A stretch of DNA of 64,000 bases. Origin: Schistocephalus solidus (lineage: Eukaryota; Platyhelminthes; Cestoda; Diphyllobothriidea; Diphyllobothriidae). The notes under the pieces were generated by a model. The model did no database searches. It was not told the DNA's origin and worked only from the letters and a program-made list of their open reading frames with translations. The position numbers and the translations under genes were made by a program. This document shows positions 12,690 through 22,833 of this stretch, in pieces; within the stretch, counting starts at the first letter, position 1; each line of letters begins with the position of its first letter. The DNA lies in the NCBI GenBank assembly GCA_017591395.1, contig WEDG01012052.1, positions 22,521 to 86,520 of the forward strand, given 5' to 3'.

Positions 12690-12848
12690 CCCGTCTTAAA
12701 CGGAACCCACTGTAGCTTGCTTACTCTATTTCTAGGCACCTTGCTTTAAACCATTTTATTGGAACCGTCAGAATAGATCAAATGTTTCAAAGTGTACTGA
12801 GGAGAAAATAGGGATCAAAACGCACTTGTTGGATTTCTGTGGTCAATG
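12690..12848 (+). repeat. Direct repeat, copy 2, touching the Ser-rich exon
   Basis: Its right end merges with the 3' end of the open frame at 12815-13612 and supplies that frame's stop. Confidence 0.85.
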
Positions 12849-13612
12849 CAGTCTTCCCGAGTCTCCAGGCTTGTGGGGCCCCCATCACTCCCGAATCGAC
12901 CAGTGGCGTTGGCTGGCACCTGAAGGCCAGCGGTCGTGGCAGCTGTGGTGAAGACTGATGTAGTGGACGGTGTGTGAGTGAAATCACCGGCCGATGAGAA
13001 CCAGGGGGCTTGCGTGGAGGGTGGCTCTGTGCACTGAAGAAGGGACTTGAAGGGGGTCGTCTGGGCGGCGGCGGACAGACCTCTGCCGACGGCAGGGTTT
13101 GTTCCGGAGGCTGCTGACATGTAGGCCGCTAGGACAAACCGGGCCATCACGGCGGAAGGAGATGAAGCCCCAAACTGGAAGAGAGGACTGTCCATGGGGA
13201 GGTTGGGGAATGTGGAGGTCAGGGGCCTGCTAGCGACAGAGGCCGCATCCAGCGTGGAACAAATGTCCGGCAGCAGAAAGGGATTCGGTGCGCAGTATTG
13301 CCCGTTAAATTTGGGTGATTCGCTGTCTTTAGGCGACTCCTGTTGAGTTTGTGGAAGCATGTTACCGCTGCTGCTGTCACTGCTGCTGCTGCTGCCGCTG
13401 CTGTTTGAAGTGCTATCGCTATGGACTGATTGCGGCCCGCTATACCTTTGGAAGCCTTGTTTTGTTAATTCGCTGGCAGTGTTGGGCAGAAAGGCACTGA
13501 TTGACTCGAGTGACGAAGTCGGCGATCCGATGCCAAAGTAATTTTGTTTCAAAAATTGCGGAAGGTAATGATGCCTTGCGGTGTCGGGCGGAAGTTCGTA
13601 CTTGTGCATCAT
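12815..13612 (-). CDS. Possible first coding exon of a Ser/Ala/Thr-rich, regulator-like protein (unrecognised)
   Basis: A 265-residue frame starts at the tandem ATGATG at 13612 (MMHKYELPPDTARHHYLP). The open frame extends further upstream, but the CCAAT-type boxes near 13700 and 13775 fit a start here. The middle holds a Ser-rich run (SNSSGSSSSSDSSSG), then Pro/Ser-rich blocks such as PNPFLLPDICSTLD and an Ala-rich stretch. The composition resembles the disordered amino half of a developmental transcription factor, but no DNA-binding domain is present and I do not recognise the gene. The last 11 or so residues fall inside a duplicated repeat (12690-12848), so the true exon probably ends at a donor before about 12848; the GT choices there are weak. 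No following exon was found to the left. It is supported by length, mixed composition and the lack of TE similarity. Confidence 0.42.
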   Translation of the reverse strand: MMHKYELPPDTARHHYLPQFLKQNYFGIGSPTSSLESISAFLPNTASELTKQGFQRYSGPQSVHSDSTSNSSGSSSSSDSSSGNMLPQTQQESPKDSESPKFNGQYCAPNPFLLPDICSTLDAASVASRPLTSTFPNLPMDSPLFQFGASSPSAVMARFVLAAYMSAASGTNPAVGRGLSAAAQTTPFKSLLQCTEPPSTQAPWFSSAGDFTHTPSTTSVFTTAATTAGLQVPANATGRFGSDGGPTSLETREDCIDHRNPTSAF

Positions 13613-13659
13613 GCCCCCGTCGGTTCGTTTGCGGGTGCGATCTGACCGACTTCCGCTAG

Positions 13660-13800
13660 GGTGACACGAACGTGAGGCACGCAAGCGCCAGCCAATGAGC
13701 GAAGGCGGTATTTGCGCAAAGCTTTTTGACTGGTGCAACACGGCCGATGGCAGCGCAGTGATGCAGCATTTTCATTGGCTGGCAGCTAAACCGTGAGCCG
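13660..13800 (-). promoter_or_regulatory. Candidate promoter with two opposed CCAAT boxes
   Basis: On the minus strand the sequence reads CAGCCAATGAAA near 13775 and the inverted CATTGGCTGG near 13695, both shortly upstream of the ATGATG of the Ser-rich exon. No TATA box is evident. The call depends on that exon being real. Confidence 0.3.
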
Positions 13801-14394
13801 AAATGACCAGCAGCTGACAGTGACATTTTCACTGACAAGCCTAAATTCAAGGAAAAGGCACCCGATACACGACAAAACTCAGGAATCGTTAACCGAAAAT
13901 TTCTAAAAGAAAATAAATACTCATACGAGGTTGAAAAACTGGTTACCATGGCGGTTGGTTTCAACCAGCATGCTGGATAGACAACCTGAGCAAACTAATC
14001 GTAGAAAAAGTAACTATCTACCTGCCGGGCCAGATGGTGTCTTGCCATTCCTCCTTACCTTAGCTTGTTCTCTGATAGTACCTGTTCCAACATGCCATTT
14101 CTGGAGCGAGAGGTGACCGGCGCCTGAGGTATGATAGAAATTACTCCCGTCGTTAAAAACTGCACTAATTTTGGTCCTAAATATTTCCGTGAAATTGCAT
14201 GCTCCTCGGCACTTCTGAAGCTCTAACTTTTCTGGCGCCTTAAGATTTGGATCCAGAGGCTCTTGTTGTTCAGTGTGCTCTGAAGAAGCCGGAAAAGGGT
14301 TGGCCAGCATAAACATGTGTATGTCTTGAGTACTCCGACTTTAATACCGCCCTATGACACCTCCTTCTAAGCAAGACACCTAAGTACGGTTCTC

Positions 14395-15130
14395 CTGGCT
14401 AGATTATCTCTTGAAGTGGATATTTTTGCCTTTTACACTTCATTTATCCAATTCGGCAAGCGGAAATTACCCGTTCTTCCCAACACCTCTAGTGTCTTTT
14501 AATGTTCCATCTTATTCCCTCATCCCTTCTTTCTTCATATAGATGACTTGAGATAACCAAATTATTGCCTATATGGTAATTATGCTGATGATATGATTTT
14601 TGGCCACCCTATCGGCCTCAGCTCCAGTTTCTGAAGGATAGCCCGAATCATGTTTCTGCATAGTCTTCGAAAAATGTTCTTCTGCTCAACCATCAGAGAT
14701 CAGTCCATTGTATTCTTCGACTGTGACCTTCTACCGTTCCCAATGAACTCAAATCTTTATAGGACCTTGGTGTTACTTTGTCACCAAGTTTCTCATTCCC
14801 CCTCCATTTTGACTCCCTTTGCACCAAAATTTGTAACCTTGTTCATTAAATTCACCGTTTAGGGTCCTATCACACACCTCAACCTTGATGTTTATAGATT
14901 TCTCCATTCTCCACTTCGCAGTGGGCAAAATTAGCCCATCGAATTCTGAATTATGTCGTTCATCCTCTTTGCCCTAAATTAACTGCTGTGACGTTTTTCC
15001 GTACCATGCGCTGTGGCTTTCAACATATCAACGTTCTGTATTACCCTCTCTGGCTCGATATTTTACGCGTAAAGAGACTGAAATTCAGAAAATTAGAATT
15101 GAATTGTTCCCATTCATCTACTATTTATAT
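14395..15130 (+). pseudogene. Non-LTR reverse transcriptase C-terminal remnant (YADD intact)
   Basis: In shifting plus-strand frames the sequence reads NYADDMIFGHPIGLSSSF, where YADD (about 14580-14592) is the RT catalytic box. It continues LHSLRKMFF, DCDLLPFPMNSNLYRTL, VTLSPSFSFPPHFDSLCTKI and then HRILNYVVHPLCPK. These match the order of blocks after YADD in CR1/jockey-like elements (LKYLGVTLS, HVxxLCxKI). Many stops and frameshifts show it is old. Nothing upstream of YADD is convincing, so it is a 5'-truncated copy. It is a different family from the 18-23 kb LINE. Confidence 0.66.
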
Positions 15131-15149
15131 TCTGACCAAGTGTTAATAT

Positions 15150-15343
15150 TCCCGATCGAAACCGACAAGGCAACGAGCCCATGGCGCAGTGGGTTAGAGT
15201 GTTGAACTTCTAAAAAACGGGTCGCGAGATCGAGCCTCGAGTGCCGCAGCCTCTGAGGTTGGGTATGGCTAGCAGATGACGGCTACTACGCCAGAAATGG
15301 CCATCCCCATCTCCCTTGTCTTTATTGGTTATATTATTCTGCC

Positions 15344-15345
<2 letters not shown>
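15150..15345 (+). mobile_element. tRNA-derived SINE, 3' half replaced by TA microsatellite
   Basis: It starts with the family leader ATTCCCGATCGAAACCGACA, then A-box TGGCGCAGTGG and B-box-like GAGATCGAGCCTCG, GGTTGGGTATGGCTAGC and CTCCCTTGTCTTTATTGG. It runs directly into (AT)n at 15346. Confidence 0.8.

Positions 15346-15404
<59 letters not shown>
15346..15404. repeat. (AT)n microsatellite, left border of the SINE array
   Basis: About 29 uninterrupted AT units between a plus-strand SINE and the minus-strand SINE array. Confidence 0.97.
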
Positions 15405-15406
<2 letters not shown>

Positions 15407-16502
15407 TGAGCCACGGGCTCGTTGCTTTGTCGGTTGCGATCGGGAATATGATGATAGGGTGTGGCTCACCGATCTGCTTAAGGAACATTTACGTTCCGTT
15501 GTGCCCTGGAACTCAGACTAGAGTACTCACGAGGCAGTCGCATAGCGACGTGTAGCATATGTTGATAATTTGGAACCGACAAAGACAAGGGGAGACCGGA
15601 ATGGCCATTGCTCTGGCTTATTAGCCGTCATCAGCCAGTCATACTCAATCCCAAAGTGTGGAACACCTGGGATTCGAACCCGCGACCTTTGGTATTTGGA
15701 GTCGAACGCTCTACCATTGGAGCCACGGGCTCGTTGCTTTGTCGGTTGCGATCGGGAATATGATGATAGTGTGTGGCTCACCGATCTGCTTAAAGGAACA
15801 TTTATGTTCCGTTGTGCCCTGGAACTCAGACTGAGAGTACTCACAGGCAGTTGCATAGCGACATGTAGCATATGTTGATAATGTGGAACCGACAAAGACA
15901 AAGGGGAGACCGGAATGGCCATTTCTGGCTTATTAGCCGTCATCAGCCAGTCATACCCAATCCCAAGTGTGGAACACCTGGGATTCGAACCCACGACCTT
16001 TGGTATTTGAGTCGAACGCTCTACCATTGAGCCACGGGCTCGTTGCTTTGTCGGTTGCGATCGGGAATATGATGATAGTGTGGCTCACCGATCTGCTTAA
16101 GGAACATTTATGTTCCGTTGTGCCCTGGAACTCAGACTAGAGTACTCACAGGCAGTCGCATAGCGACGTGTAGCATATGTTGATAATGTGGAACCGACAA
16201 AGACAAGGGAGACCGGAATGGCCATTTCTGGCTTATTAGCCGTCATCAGCCAGTCATATCCAATCCCAAGTGTGGAACACCTGAGTTCGAACCCGCGACC
16301 TTTGGTATTTGAGTCGAACGCTCTACCATTGAGCCACGGGCTCGTTGCTTTGTCGGTTGCGATCGGGAATATGATGATGGTGTGTGGCTCACCGATCTGC
16401 TTAAGGAACATTTATGTTCCGTTGTGCCCTGGAACTCAGACTAGAGTACTCACAGGCAGTCGCATAGCGACATGTAGCATATGTTGTTAATTTGGAACCG
16501 AC

Positions 16503-16503
<1 letters not shown>
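15405..16503 (-). repeat. Tandem array of SINE units (about 3.5 copies of ~305 bp)
   Basis: The A-box end (plus-strand GAGCCACGGGCTCGTTGCT) recurs at about 15411, 15719, 16029 and 16331, spacings near 302-309 bp. Each unit holds the complete SINE in minus orientation: tRNA-like head with B-box GGTTCGAATCCC (or a one-base deletion of it), the TGACTGGCTGATGACGGC body and a tail ending GATCGCAACCGACAAAGCAA. Units are nearly identical, differing mostly by single-base indels. TA microsatellites bound the array on both sides. Confidence 0.9.

Positions 16504-16504
<1 letters not shown>

Positions 16505-16553
<49 letters not shown>
16505..16553. repeat. (TA)n microsatellite, right border of the SINE array
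   Basis: About 24 TA units, starting inside the last SINE unit directly after GGAACCGACAT. Confidence 0.97.
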
Positions 16554-16557
<4 letters not shown>

Positions 16558-16559
16558 CA

Positions 16560-17079
16560 AGAAAGTGTCCTCTGACACTCAAAAAGTCCTGCAATATATC
16601 TGGATGAGTAGTGCCACAATTAAGGATATCGTGTCACTCGAATAACCAAGCCATCGTCTTAGCAATACCCATAACTGTAAAATTCTTTGAAATTGAAACA
16701 CTCCGTTAAAGCAGAACAGTTTGATACAACGTATTCATTTATAAAGTCGACATCTTGAGGGTTTTTCGTATTTTTTACAAATAAAATTAATGATTTGATA
16801 CATGAATTTAAAAAGAATAAAATCCTGCACACTACTTAAGCTGAAACGACACATGCCGAGGGGCAACACTACTTGTGGGAATGAACTTCAGACCAGGCTA
16901 ATGGGCTTGGCAACTTGAAAACTCTGTGCTTTATGTCTTCTGCAGTTCATCGCATACGGTTATTAAAACCGACATCCTCGTAGACAATGAAAGCTCTTAT
17001 ATGAACTGTTCTTTATCGAACCGAATGCACTAGCAGTCTATCTTCGAATATACAGACAATTGGAGGGTTGCATTCGTTG
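16560..17079. other. No recognisable feature
   Basis: AT-rich, no open frame of note. Confidence 0.5.
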
Positions 17080-17371
17080 ATGAACTACTCACCGATCGCT
17101 AACGGAACTTACATGTCCCACTCCGCCTTGGGGCTCATTCTAGAGTTCCGCCAGAAGTCGCATATCAGCTAGTAGATGAATATTGCCAGCAAAGACCAGA
17201 GAGACTGGAAGGGCCATTTCTGGCTTATTAGCCATCGTCAGCTAGTCATACCCAACTTCAGGTGGTGCACCACCCGACGCTCGAAACCCGCGATCTGTAG
17301 ATCAGAAGCCCAAACGCTATAATTATTAAGCCACGGGACCCGTTGTCTTGCCGATCTAGATAGGGAATATT
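17080..17371 (-). mobile_element. tRNA-derived SINE
   Basis: Full-length minus-strand copy: tail ACTCACCGATCGCTAACGGA, body GGCCATTTCTGGCTTATTAG, head with GCTCGAAACCCGCGATCTG and AAGCCACGGGACCCGTTGTC, then leader TTGCCGATCTAGATAGGGAA. Confidence 0.82.
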
Positions 17372-17374
17372 TAC

Positions 17375-17695
17375 TGCATTCTTGGATGAACGCTCACCAC
17401 TATGCGGCTACTCGTGGGATTGGAAAATGAGCCCCAATGCAGAACGGGACGAGTGAACTCCGTTGACGATCCACAAACATTCATCAACGAAATGCAGTCA
17501 ATATTCCCGAACTAAACTGGCAAGACAGTGAGCCCTAGGGTCAACGGCTAGAGTGTTGAACTTCTGATCAACGGGTCGCGAGTTCGATCCTCGGTCGGTG
17601 CACCACCTGGGGTTTGGTATGACTGCCTGATGACGCTTATAAAACAAAAATGACCATTTTCAGTCCCCCTGGTCTTTGTCGGCATTGTTTATCTG
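17375..17695 (+). mobile_element. SINE tail followed by SINE head (head-to-tail join)
   Basis: The tail of one unit (AGAACGGGACGAGTGAACTC, to about 17490) passes through CAATATTCCCGAACTAAACT into a second head (GAGTTCGATCCTCGG, GATGACGC, GTCTTTGTCGGCATTG). It lies back to back with the minus copy at 17080-17371. Confidence 0.78.
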
Positions 17696-17893
17696 ATTGG
17701 AGGGTTATGGGATTCTGAGTGCTACATTAATTAACAAATTGTGGATGGCCATAATTTATAGAAGATGAATGAGACTCAAGTTCCCTCCTCCCCCACACAT
17801 GCTCATCTATAAGGACAAACCCAAGACCATTGGAGATGCGTGAGAGCGCAGTGTCTGACAAAACTAGACAGTTCATCTACGCGTGCCACATAT

Positions 17894-18221
17894 ACACGAC
17901 AGTTCGACCGTCGGAGTCCGACAATGTCCACCATACGGGCCACAGAAGGGTGGCGCGGGACGGTGACTAGCGCGTGGATTAGTTTTAAGTGATAATAGCC
18001 TTGCGATGCAGCTACCGCACTCTCTCCTCCTCCCCACCTTGACCCGGTTTCATGACAGAGTCAAGAAGAGCGGAGGTGGGAGAGGGCGCAGGTGGCTGGC
18101 GCAGCCGGAGCCGCCCCTGGGCGTACCTCCCACACCTGGCTCGGATCCCACGGAGTGAGAGTGCCATAAAGGCCACATTAAGAAGGAGCCATTGCAGCCT
18201 GACTCTCAGTCCGCCAGTCAA
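17894..18221 (-). mobile_element. LINE 3'-tail fragment, head-to-tail with the next copy
   Basis: It begins (minus-strand 3' terminus) at CAGTTCGACCGTCGGAGTCC and shares the block with GACGGTGACT, AGTTTTAAGTGATAATAG and GCCATAAAGGCCACATTAAG. It abuts a second terminus at 18222, giving two tails in direct tandem. Confidence 0.75.
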
Positions 18222-19255
18222 CCGGCAGTTCGACCGTCGATTTCGACGAGGTTCACCGTATGCTCCACACCAGGTGGTGCAGGGACGGTGACTTGCGCGT
18301 GAATTAGTTTTAAGTGATAGTAGCCTTGCGCTGCAGCTACCGCACTCTCTCCTCCTCCCCCACCTGAGCCCGGTGTCAAGACAGAGTCAAGAAGACCGGA
18401 GATTGGGAGAGGGCGTAGGTGGTTGGCGTGGCCGGAGCTACCCCTGGGCGTGCCACCACACCTGGCTCGGAATCCCACGGATTGGGAGTGCCATAAAGGC
18501 CACATTAAGAAGGAGCCATTGTAACCTGACTCTCAGTCCGCCAGTCAGCCACTCCACACAAAAACACACATTGGGCTGACCACGCGGTCCGAGTTATCCC
18601 GTCAGTTCGCAACCTTCCAAGCCACGGCTTTTAGCGCACCGTGATAGTTTCAAGCGCGTCAGATTGTTTATAGTGAGGAAAATACGCTGAGCTGTCGACC
18701 TCACTCTCTCCCCCCACTCCCCACAATCAGACCACTGTCCGAGCCAGTCAGTTGTCTGATGCGGAAGCGGCGCAGCTGCTGGTGACCTTCGTCTACGTGT
18801 ACTACGTACACGACCTGGCCCCCAAACACAAGCACCAGGATTTCACACAACAGGGGTTTGAACGGCTTACATTTCACAGGTGTGAGATAGCCAGAGGTCA
18901 CGTTAAGAAGAAGCCATCGCAGCCTGGCTCTCAGACCACCAGTCAGCCACTCCGCACAACACACATCTAACTGACTGCGAGGTCTGAGTGCAATTGTCAG
19001 TTAGCAACCTTCCAACCCACGGAAACTTATCACCCCGTGATATTCTCATGCTCAGAGCACACCTGCAACAGAGGAGTCACATGGAGAAGGAGCCGAGGAT
19101 CATACTTGCCTTTTAATCAGCTATGCAGACTGAGAGCATGTTCTTGTGGTGTTGTGTGTGATAATGTGAGGTGCAGAGACTGATCAGGAGAGATGTAGTG
19201 TTGTGGTATAGCAGGCCATGTTCTACCGCGGGTTTTCATGGAGACGCATGAGATC
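18222..19255 (-). mobile_element. LINE 3' tail of the chimeric copy
   Basis: The stretch carries no open frame. It aligns by eye with at least eleven other copies in the window and always ends at the same terminus (minus-strand CGACGGTCGAACTG). It lies directly behind the finger region here, and again behind the second LINE copy at 24039-24785. That adjacency is why I call it a LINE 3' untranslated tail, with isolated copies as 5'-truncated insertions. Confidence 0.7.
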
Positions 19256-19786
19256 TTATAAGCCCATTCGGTGTGTGAATGTGCGTGGGCAGTACGGAAA
19301 ATTGAGTCGGGTGCGACGGGTGTATTTTGGTGCTCCTGGCACTGGTTTGCGGGCCTCTGAGCGACGGATTCGCAAGTGACCGACCACGCCGATGCGTGAT
19401 GTGCATGTGCGGTGACAATGAGTAGACGCTTGTGACTTGCGCACCACCCTTTTGGACTTGGCGGCTGCGATCCGATTAGCTTCGTAGATGGCTGCTCCTG
19501 TCTTTCCTGTCTTACTCCAAGCCGGTCGGTTCCGGGTGAAGTCCTCCCAATTTGCCGGGTTGATCTGCAGTTGCTTCAGGGAAGTCTTCAGAGTATCCTT
19601 GTAGCGTCCAACTTGATCGCCTTGTCGACGAGAACCCGTGGCGACATCTCCATAGAAGAGTCGTTTGGGTAATCGTTCATCGTCCATCCTCACAAGAGGG
19701 CCACTCCAACGCAGTTTCAGTTGTTTCAGCTGAGTGTAGATGCCGGGGAGACCTGTTATTTTTCCAGCACTTGTGTCCGGGATCAT
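19256..19786 (-). pseudogene. LINE C-terminal region with C2H2 fingers
   Basis: After the RT thumb come LRWSGPLVRMDDERLPKRLF, GDVATGSRRQGDQVGRYKD and NPANWEDFTRNRPAWSK, which are the usual C-terminal blocks of this LINE type. They are followed by two C2H2-like units: CHRTCTSRIGVVGHLRIRR and a decayed YCPRTFTHRMGL. In the other copy (24911-25440) the first Cys pair is better kept. The fingers could bind nucleic acid during integration; that role is inference. Confidence 0.82.
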
Positions 19787-19789
19787 GTC

Positions 19790-20455
19790 TTACCATTTCA
19801 GCTTTAGTATTCTGTGGAGGCAGCTGAGGTGGAATTGGTTGAGCTTCCTCGCCTGCTTTTGGTAGATCGTCCACGCCTCCGCTCCATACAGCAGCGTCGA
19901 CAATATGACAGCTTTGTACCTCTTGAGTTTAGTGCTGAGGTAGAGACCGTGTCGATTCCAGACCACGTTCTGCATGCGTCCAAAGGCTTGGCTGGCTTTG
20001 GCGATCCTATGGGCGATCTCATCGTCGACTTTGGTGCTGCAGGAGAGATTTCTGCCCAGGTACATGAAGGTATCCACAGATTTCAGTTGGGCACCATTGA
20101 CATTTATGTGAACTGTGGCGTAGGTTGTATTGGGCGGCGGCTGATGCATCACAACCGTTTTCTCAGTGTCGATGCGAAGTCCGAAGTTGTCACAGGCGAC
20201 AGCGGATAGGTCTATGCTCCTTTGTATGTCCCCTTCTGTCTTTGCATTGAGTGCGCAGTCTTCAGCGAAGAGAAGTTCGTGGATGTTGGCTGTGGATACA
20301 GGCGACTGGGAATGCATCTGCCACTGATAGAGGAGTTTGCTATCCATCTGGTAGGCGATGCGGATCCCGGGGTGTTCGTCACGATAGGCGTCCGTTAGCA
20401 TGGCAGAGAACATGAGACTGAAGAGGGTAGACGCAAGGATGCAGCCCTGTTTCAC
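19790..20455 (-). pseudogene. LINE reverse transcriptase palm and thumb
   Basis: The frame starts [20 protein letters not shown] (RT block 4), then [20 protein letters not shown], where the catalytic F-A-D-D box is F-A-E-D, so the first Asp of the catalytic pair has become Glu. It continues [43 protein letters not shown] and [10 protein letters not shown], ending [13 protein letters not shown]. These are standard late RT and thumb blocks. The domain would copy the element's RNA into DNA; the D-to-E change and the stop after LKW argue against activity. Confidence 0.9.
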
Positions 20456-20704
20456 TGCGAATACTTAGGATACTGACCCGTTGTCAGTAACGCGCGCCAA
20501 CATTCCGTCGTGAAGCTGACGCACCATATGCGTGACTCGTTCAAGACAGCCGAATTTCTACAGGATTTTTCATAGCCCGTCGCGATTCACCGTGTCAAAG
20601 AATTTCTTCAGATCCACGAAGGTAGTGCAGAGGCGAGTCCGCATCTCCTGGAACTTCTCTTGCATCTGGCGAGTGGCGAAGATCATGTCGATTGTTCCTC
20701 GGTG

Positions 20705-21225
20705 TCATCGGAAGCCAGATTGGCTTTCTGGGAGCAGTCCTTGCTCCAGGTGAGCGTTCAGACGATTGAGGGGAATGCGGGCAAAGATCTTTCCAGCGAT
20801 GTTCAGCAGTGAGATTCCTCGGTGGTTCTCGCAGAGTTGGTGGTTCCCTTTCTTCTTATAGCGGTGGACAATGGTTGCGTCTTTGAAATCCTGAGGGACT
20901 TGTCCTTGGTGCCTCATCTCCTGGAAGAGCGCTGTGAGTCGGTTCATCAGTTGGGGTCCGCCATGATTGTAAATCTCAGCAGAGATCACATCCGAACCAG
21001 GTACTTTCCCACTGCAGATTTGCTGCACTACTCTGATGGTTTCTTGGAGAGAAGGCGGGAGATCCAGGTCGGTGTTGATTCTCACTTCAGGCAGGCGATC
21101 GATGGCGGCGTCGGAGATGGTGGAGGGCTAGTAAAGAAGGCTTTGGAAATGTTCTGTCCATCGCGTCAGGATTTGTGTCTTATCAGTGAGCAACGTCCTT
21201 CCTTCGGCACTGAGAAGAGTTTAGA
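20705..21225 (-). pseudogene. LINE linker end and RT fingers, copy A of the chimera
   Basis: It reads DLDLPPSLQETIRVVQQICS, KVPGSDVISAEIY, DFKDATIVHRYKKKGNHQ and ENHRGISLLNIAGKIFARI, then LLPESQSGFR. These are the RT blocks 0-3 of endonuclease-bearing LINEs. The sequence then continues, in broken frame, through a FVDLKKFFDTV-like catalytic block (about 20600-20640) into the piece at 20455. It repeats, at clearly diverged identity, what is already present in copy B. Confidence 0.85.
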
Positions 21226-22512
21226 CGCGAGGACGCAACCCTGCTTCACTCTGTTGGTTATTGCGAAGGCCTCAGAGACGGCTCCGTTGTCCGTGACGCT
21301 AGACATAATGCTATGGTGGAGTTGATGCCCCATGTGAGTGAATCTCTAGGGACAGCCAAATTTCTACATGATCTTCCACAGTCCGTCGCGATTTACCATG
21401 TCAAAGGTTCTCCTCAGATCCGCAAAGGTAGTATATATTTGGGTTCGCCTCTCCTAGCACTTCTCTTGTAGCTGAAGAGCAGCGAAAATCATTTCGATTG
21501 TTCCGCGGTGTCATCGGAAGCCACATTGGCTTTCTGGGAGCAGTCCCTGCTCTAGGTGACGGTTAATACGATTCGAAGGACACGGGCGAAGATCTTCCCG
21601 ATGATATTGAGAAGCGAGATTCCTCGATGGTTATCGCAGAGTTGGCAGTTCCCCTTTTTCTTCTTTCTTCTTCTTCTTCTTCTTCTTCTTCTTCTTGTAG
21701 AGATGATGATCGTGACGTCTTTGAACTCCCGAAGGGCCTGTCCTTAACGCCACATCACCTGGAAGAGCGCTGTTAGCTGGCTCATCAGTTGCGGCTGTCA
21801 TTCTCGTAGATCTCGACAGGGATCGCGTCTGATCCAGGTGCTTTCCCGATGGAGAGTTGCTGCATGGCTCTGATGGTTTCTTGGAAAGAGCGCGGGAGAT
21901 CAAAGCTAGCGTTGATTTCCACTTCAGGCAGGTGATCGATGGCGGCGTCGGATATGGTGGATACCTGATTGAGAACGCTTTGGAAATGTTCTGCCCATCG
22001 CTTCCGGATTTGCGTTCTCTCAGTGAGTAGCGTCCTGTCGTCGGCACTGAGAAGAGGGGCGGCGCCTTTGATGGGAGGTCCGTAGACAGCCTTGGTGGTG
22101 GCGAAGAAGTTCTTCCATTCGTTACGGTTCGCGAACCTTGGATTTCCTCGGCTTTGCGCGTCATCCAGGCATCTTGCATCGCCCGCAGCCGTTGCTATAA
22201 AAGGCGGTGACTTCGGTAGAAGGCTGTCTTGTTTGCATTGGTAGGGCGATAGACGTAGGCTTTGTGCAACTGATTCTTCTCGAAGAGCAGAGCATTGATA
22301 GCTTCGTCGTTTTCATTGAACCAGTCTTGGTGCTGACGACGTGCGCGGCCGAGGAAATTCAGGGCGGTGGATTGGATGGTGTCCCTCAGCTGACACCAGC
22401 GGTTCTCTACGGAGATATCCGCGTCGGTGATTGGAAGGTTAGCCAGTCGGTTGGCCAATTCGTTGCTAAAATGGAGATGATGAGCAGGCATATTCAACAA
22501 AGCAGTATTCAA
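21226..22512 (-). pseudogene. LINE linker and RT amino part, copy B of the chimera
   Basis: The linker reads RWCQLRDTIQSTALNFLGRA and RQHQDWFNENDEAI, then MQDAWMTRKAEEIQG and FATTKAVYGPP-like residues. The RT start follows with SIGKAPGSDAI-like and FQETIRAM-like residues in broken frames. In the conserved YKKKGN box the AAG codons have expanded into an 11-lysine run (microsatellite near 21655-21697). Beyond that the frame is frayed. The segment ends abruptly at about 21226 inside RT, where the linker of copy A begins. Confidence 0.8.
21655..21697. repeat. (TTC)n expansion inside the LINE RT
   Basis: About 12 TTC units lie at the position of the KKK codons of the conserved RT box YKKKGN; copy A has only the normal three Lys codons at about 20850. 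Confidence 0.92.
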
Positions 22513-22513
22513 C

Positions 22514-22780
22514 TTACCTTGTCTTCGCTAAACTTGGAGTCTTCTGCGTGGTTGCCAGACAAAGCCTCATCATGGAGATGATGAGGCGGTGATCCGTCCA
22601 TCCTTCAGTACCGGGAATCGCATTTCTCACCAGCACGTCCTGTCGATCTCGCCTCCAGACGGAAACATAGTCCAAGAGGTGCCAGTGTCTCGACCGGGGG
22701 TGTACCCAGTCGCATTTTGCCGCATCAGGAGGCGGAAGAAGGTGCTGATCAGCAGGCGACGGTGTTCCGCACACGTTCAC
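22514..22780 (-). pseudogene. LINE endonuclease, carboxy-terminal part
   Basis: This piece reads WVHPRSRHWHLLDYVSVWRR, then TEGWTDHRLIISMMRL, in which TDHRL matches the (S/T)DHR catalytic motif closing apurinic-like endonucleases. It follows directly from 22834-23346 in a different frame, so one indel separates them. Together they cover the full domain. Confidence 0.85.
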
Positions 22781-22833
22781 AGAAGAAGGAGGCCGTTATC
22801 GTTACGACTACCTAGATCATGGGGACCCAGCAC

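Noticed and set aside
15535..16411. Frames of 100-166 residues over the SINE array
   Set aside because: Open only because of the repeated SINE unit; the same peptide repeats with each unit and no coding family fits.
15346..16553. CRISPR-like array
   Set aside because: Units of ~305 bp are contiguous repeats without spacers and derive from a SINE; the genome is eukaryotic.
19814..20209. 131-residue plus-strand frame, and others at 20822-21325 and 22207-22942
   Set aside because: Antisense shadows of the LINE coding strand.
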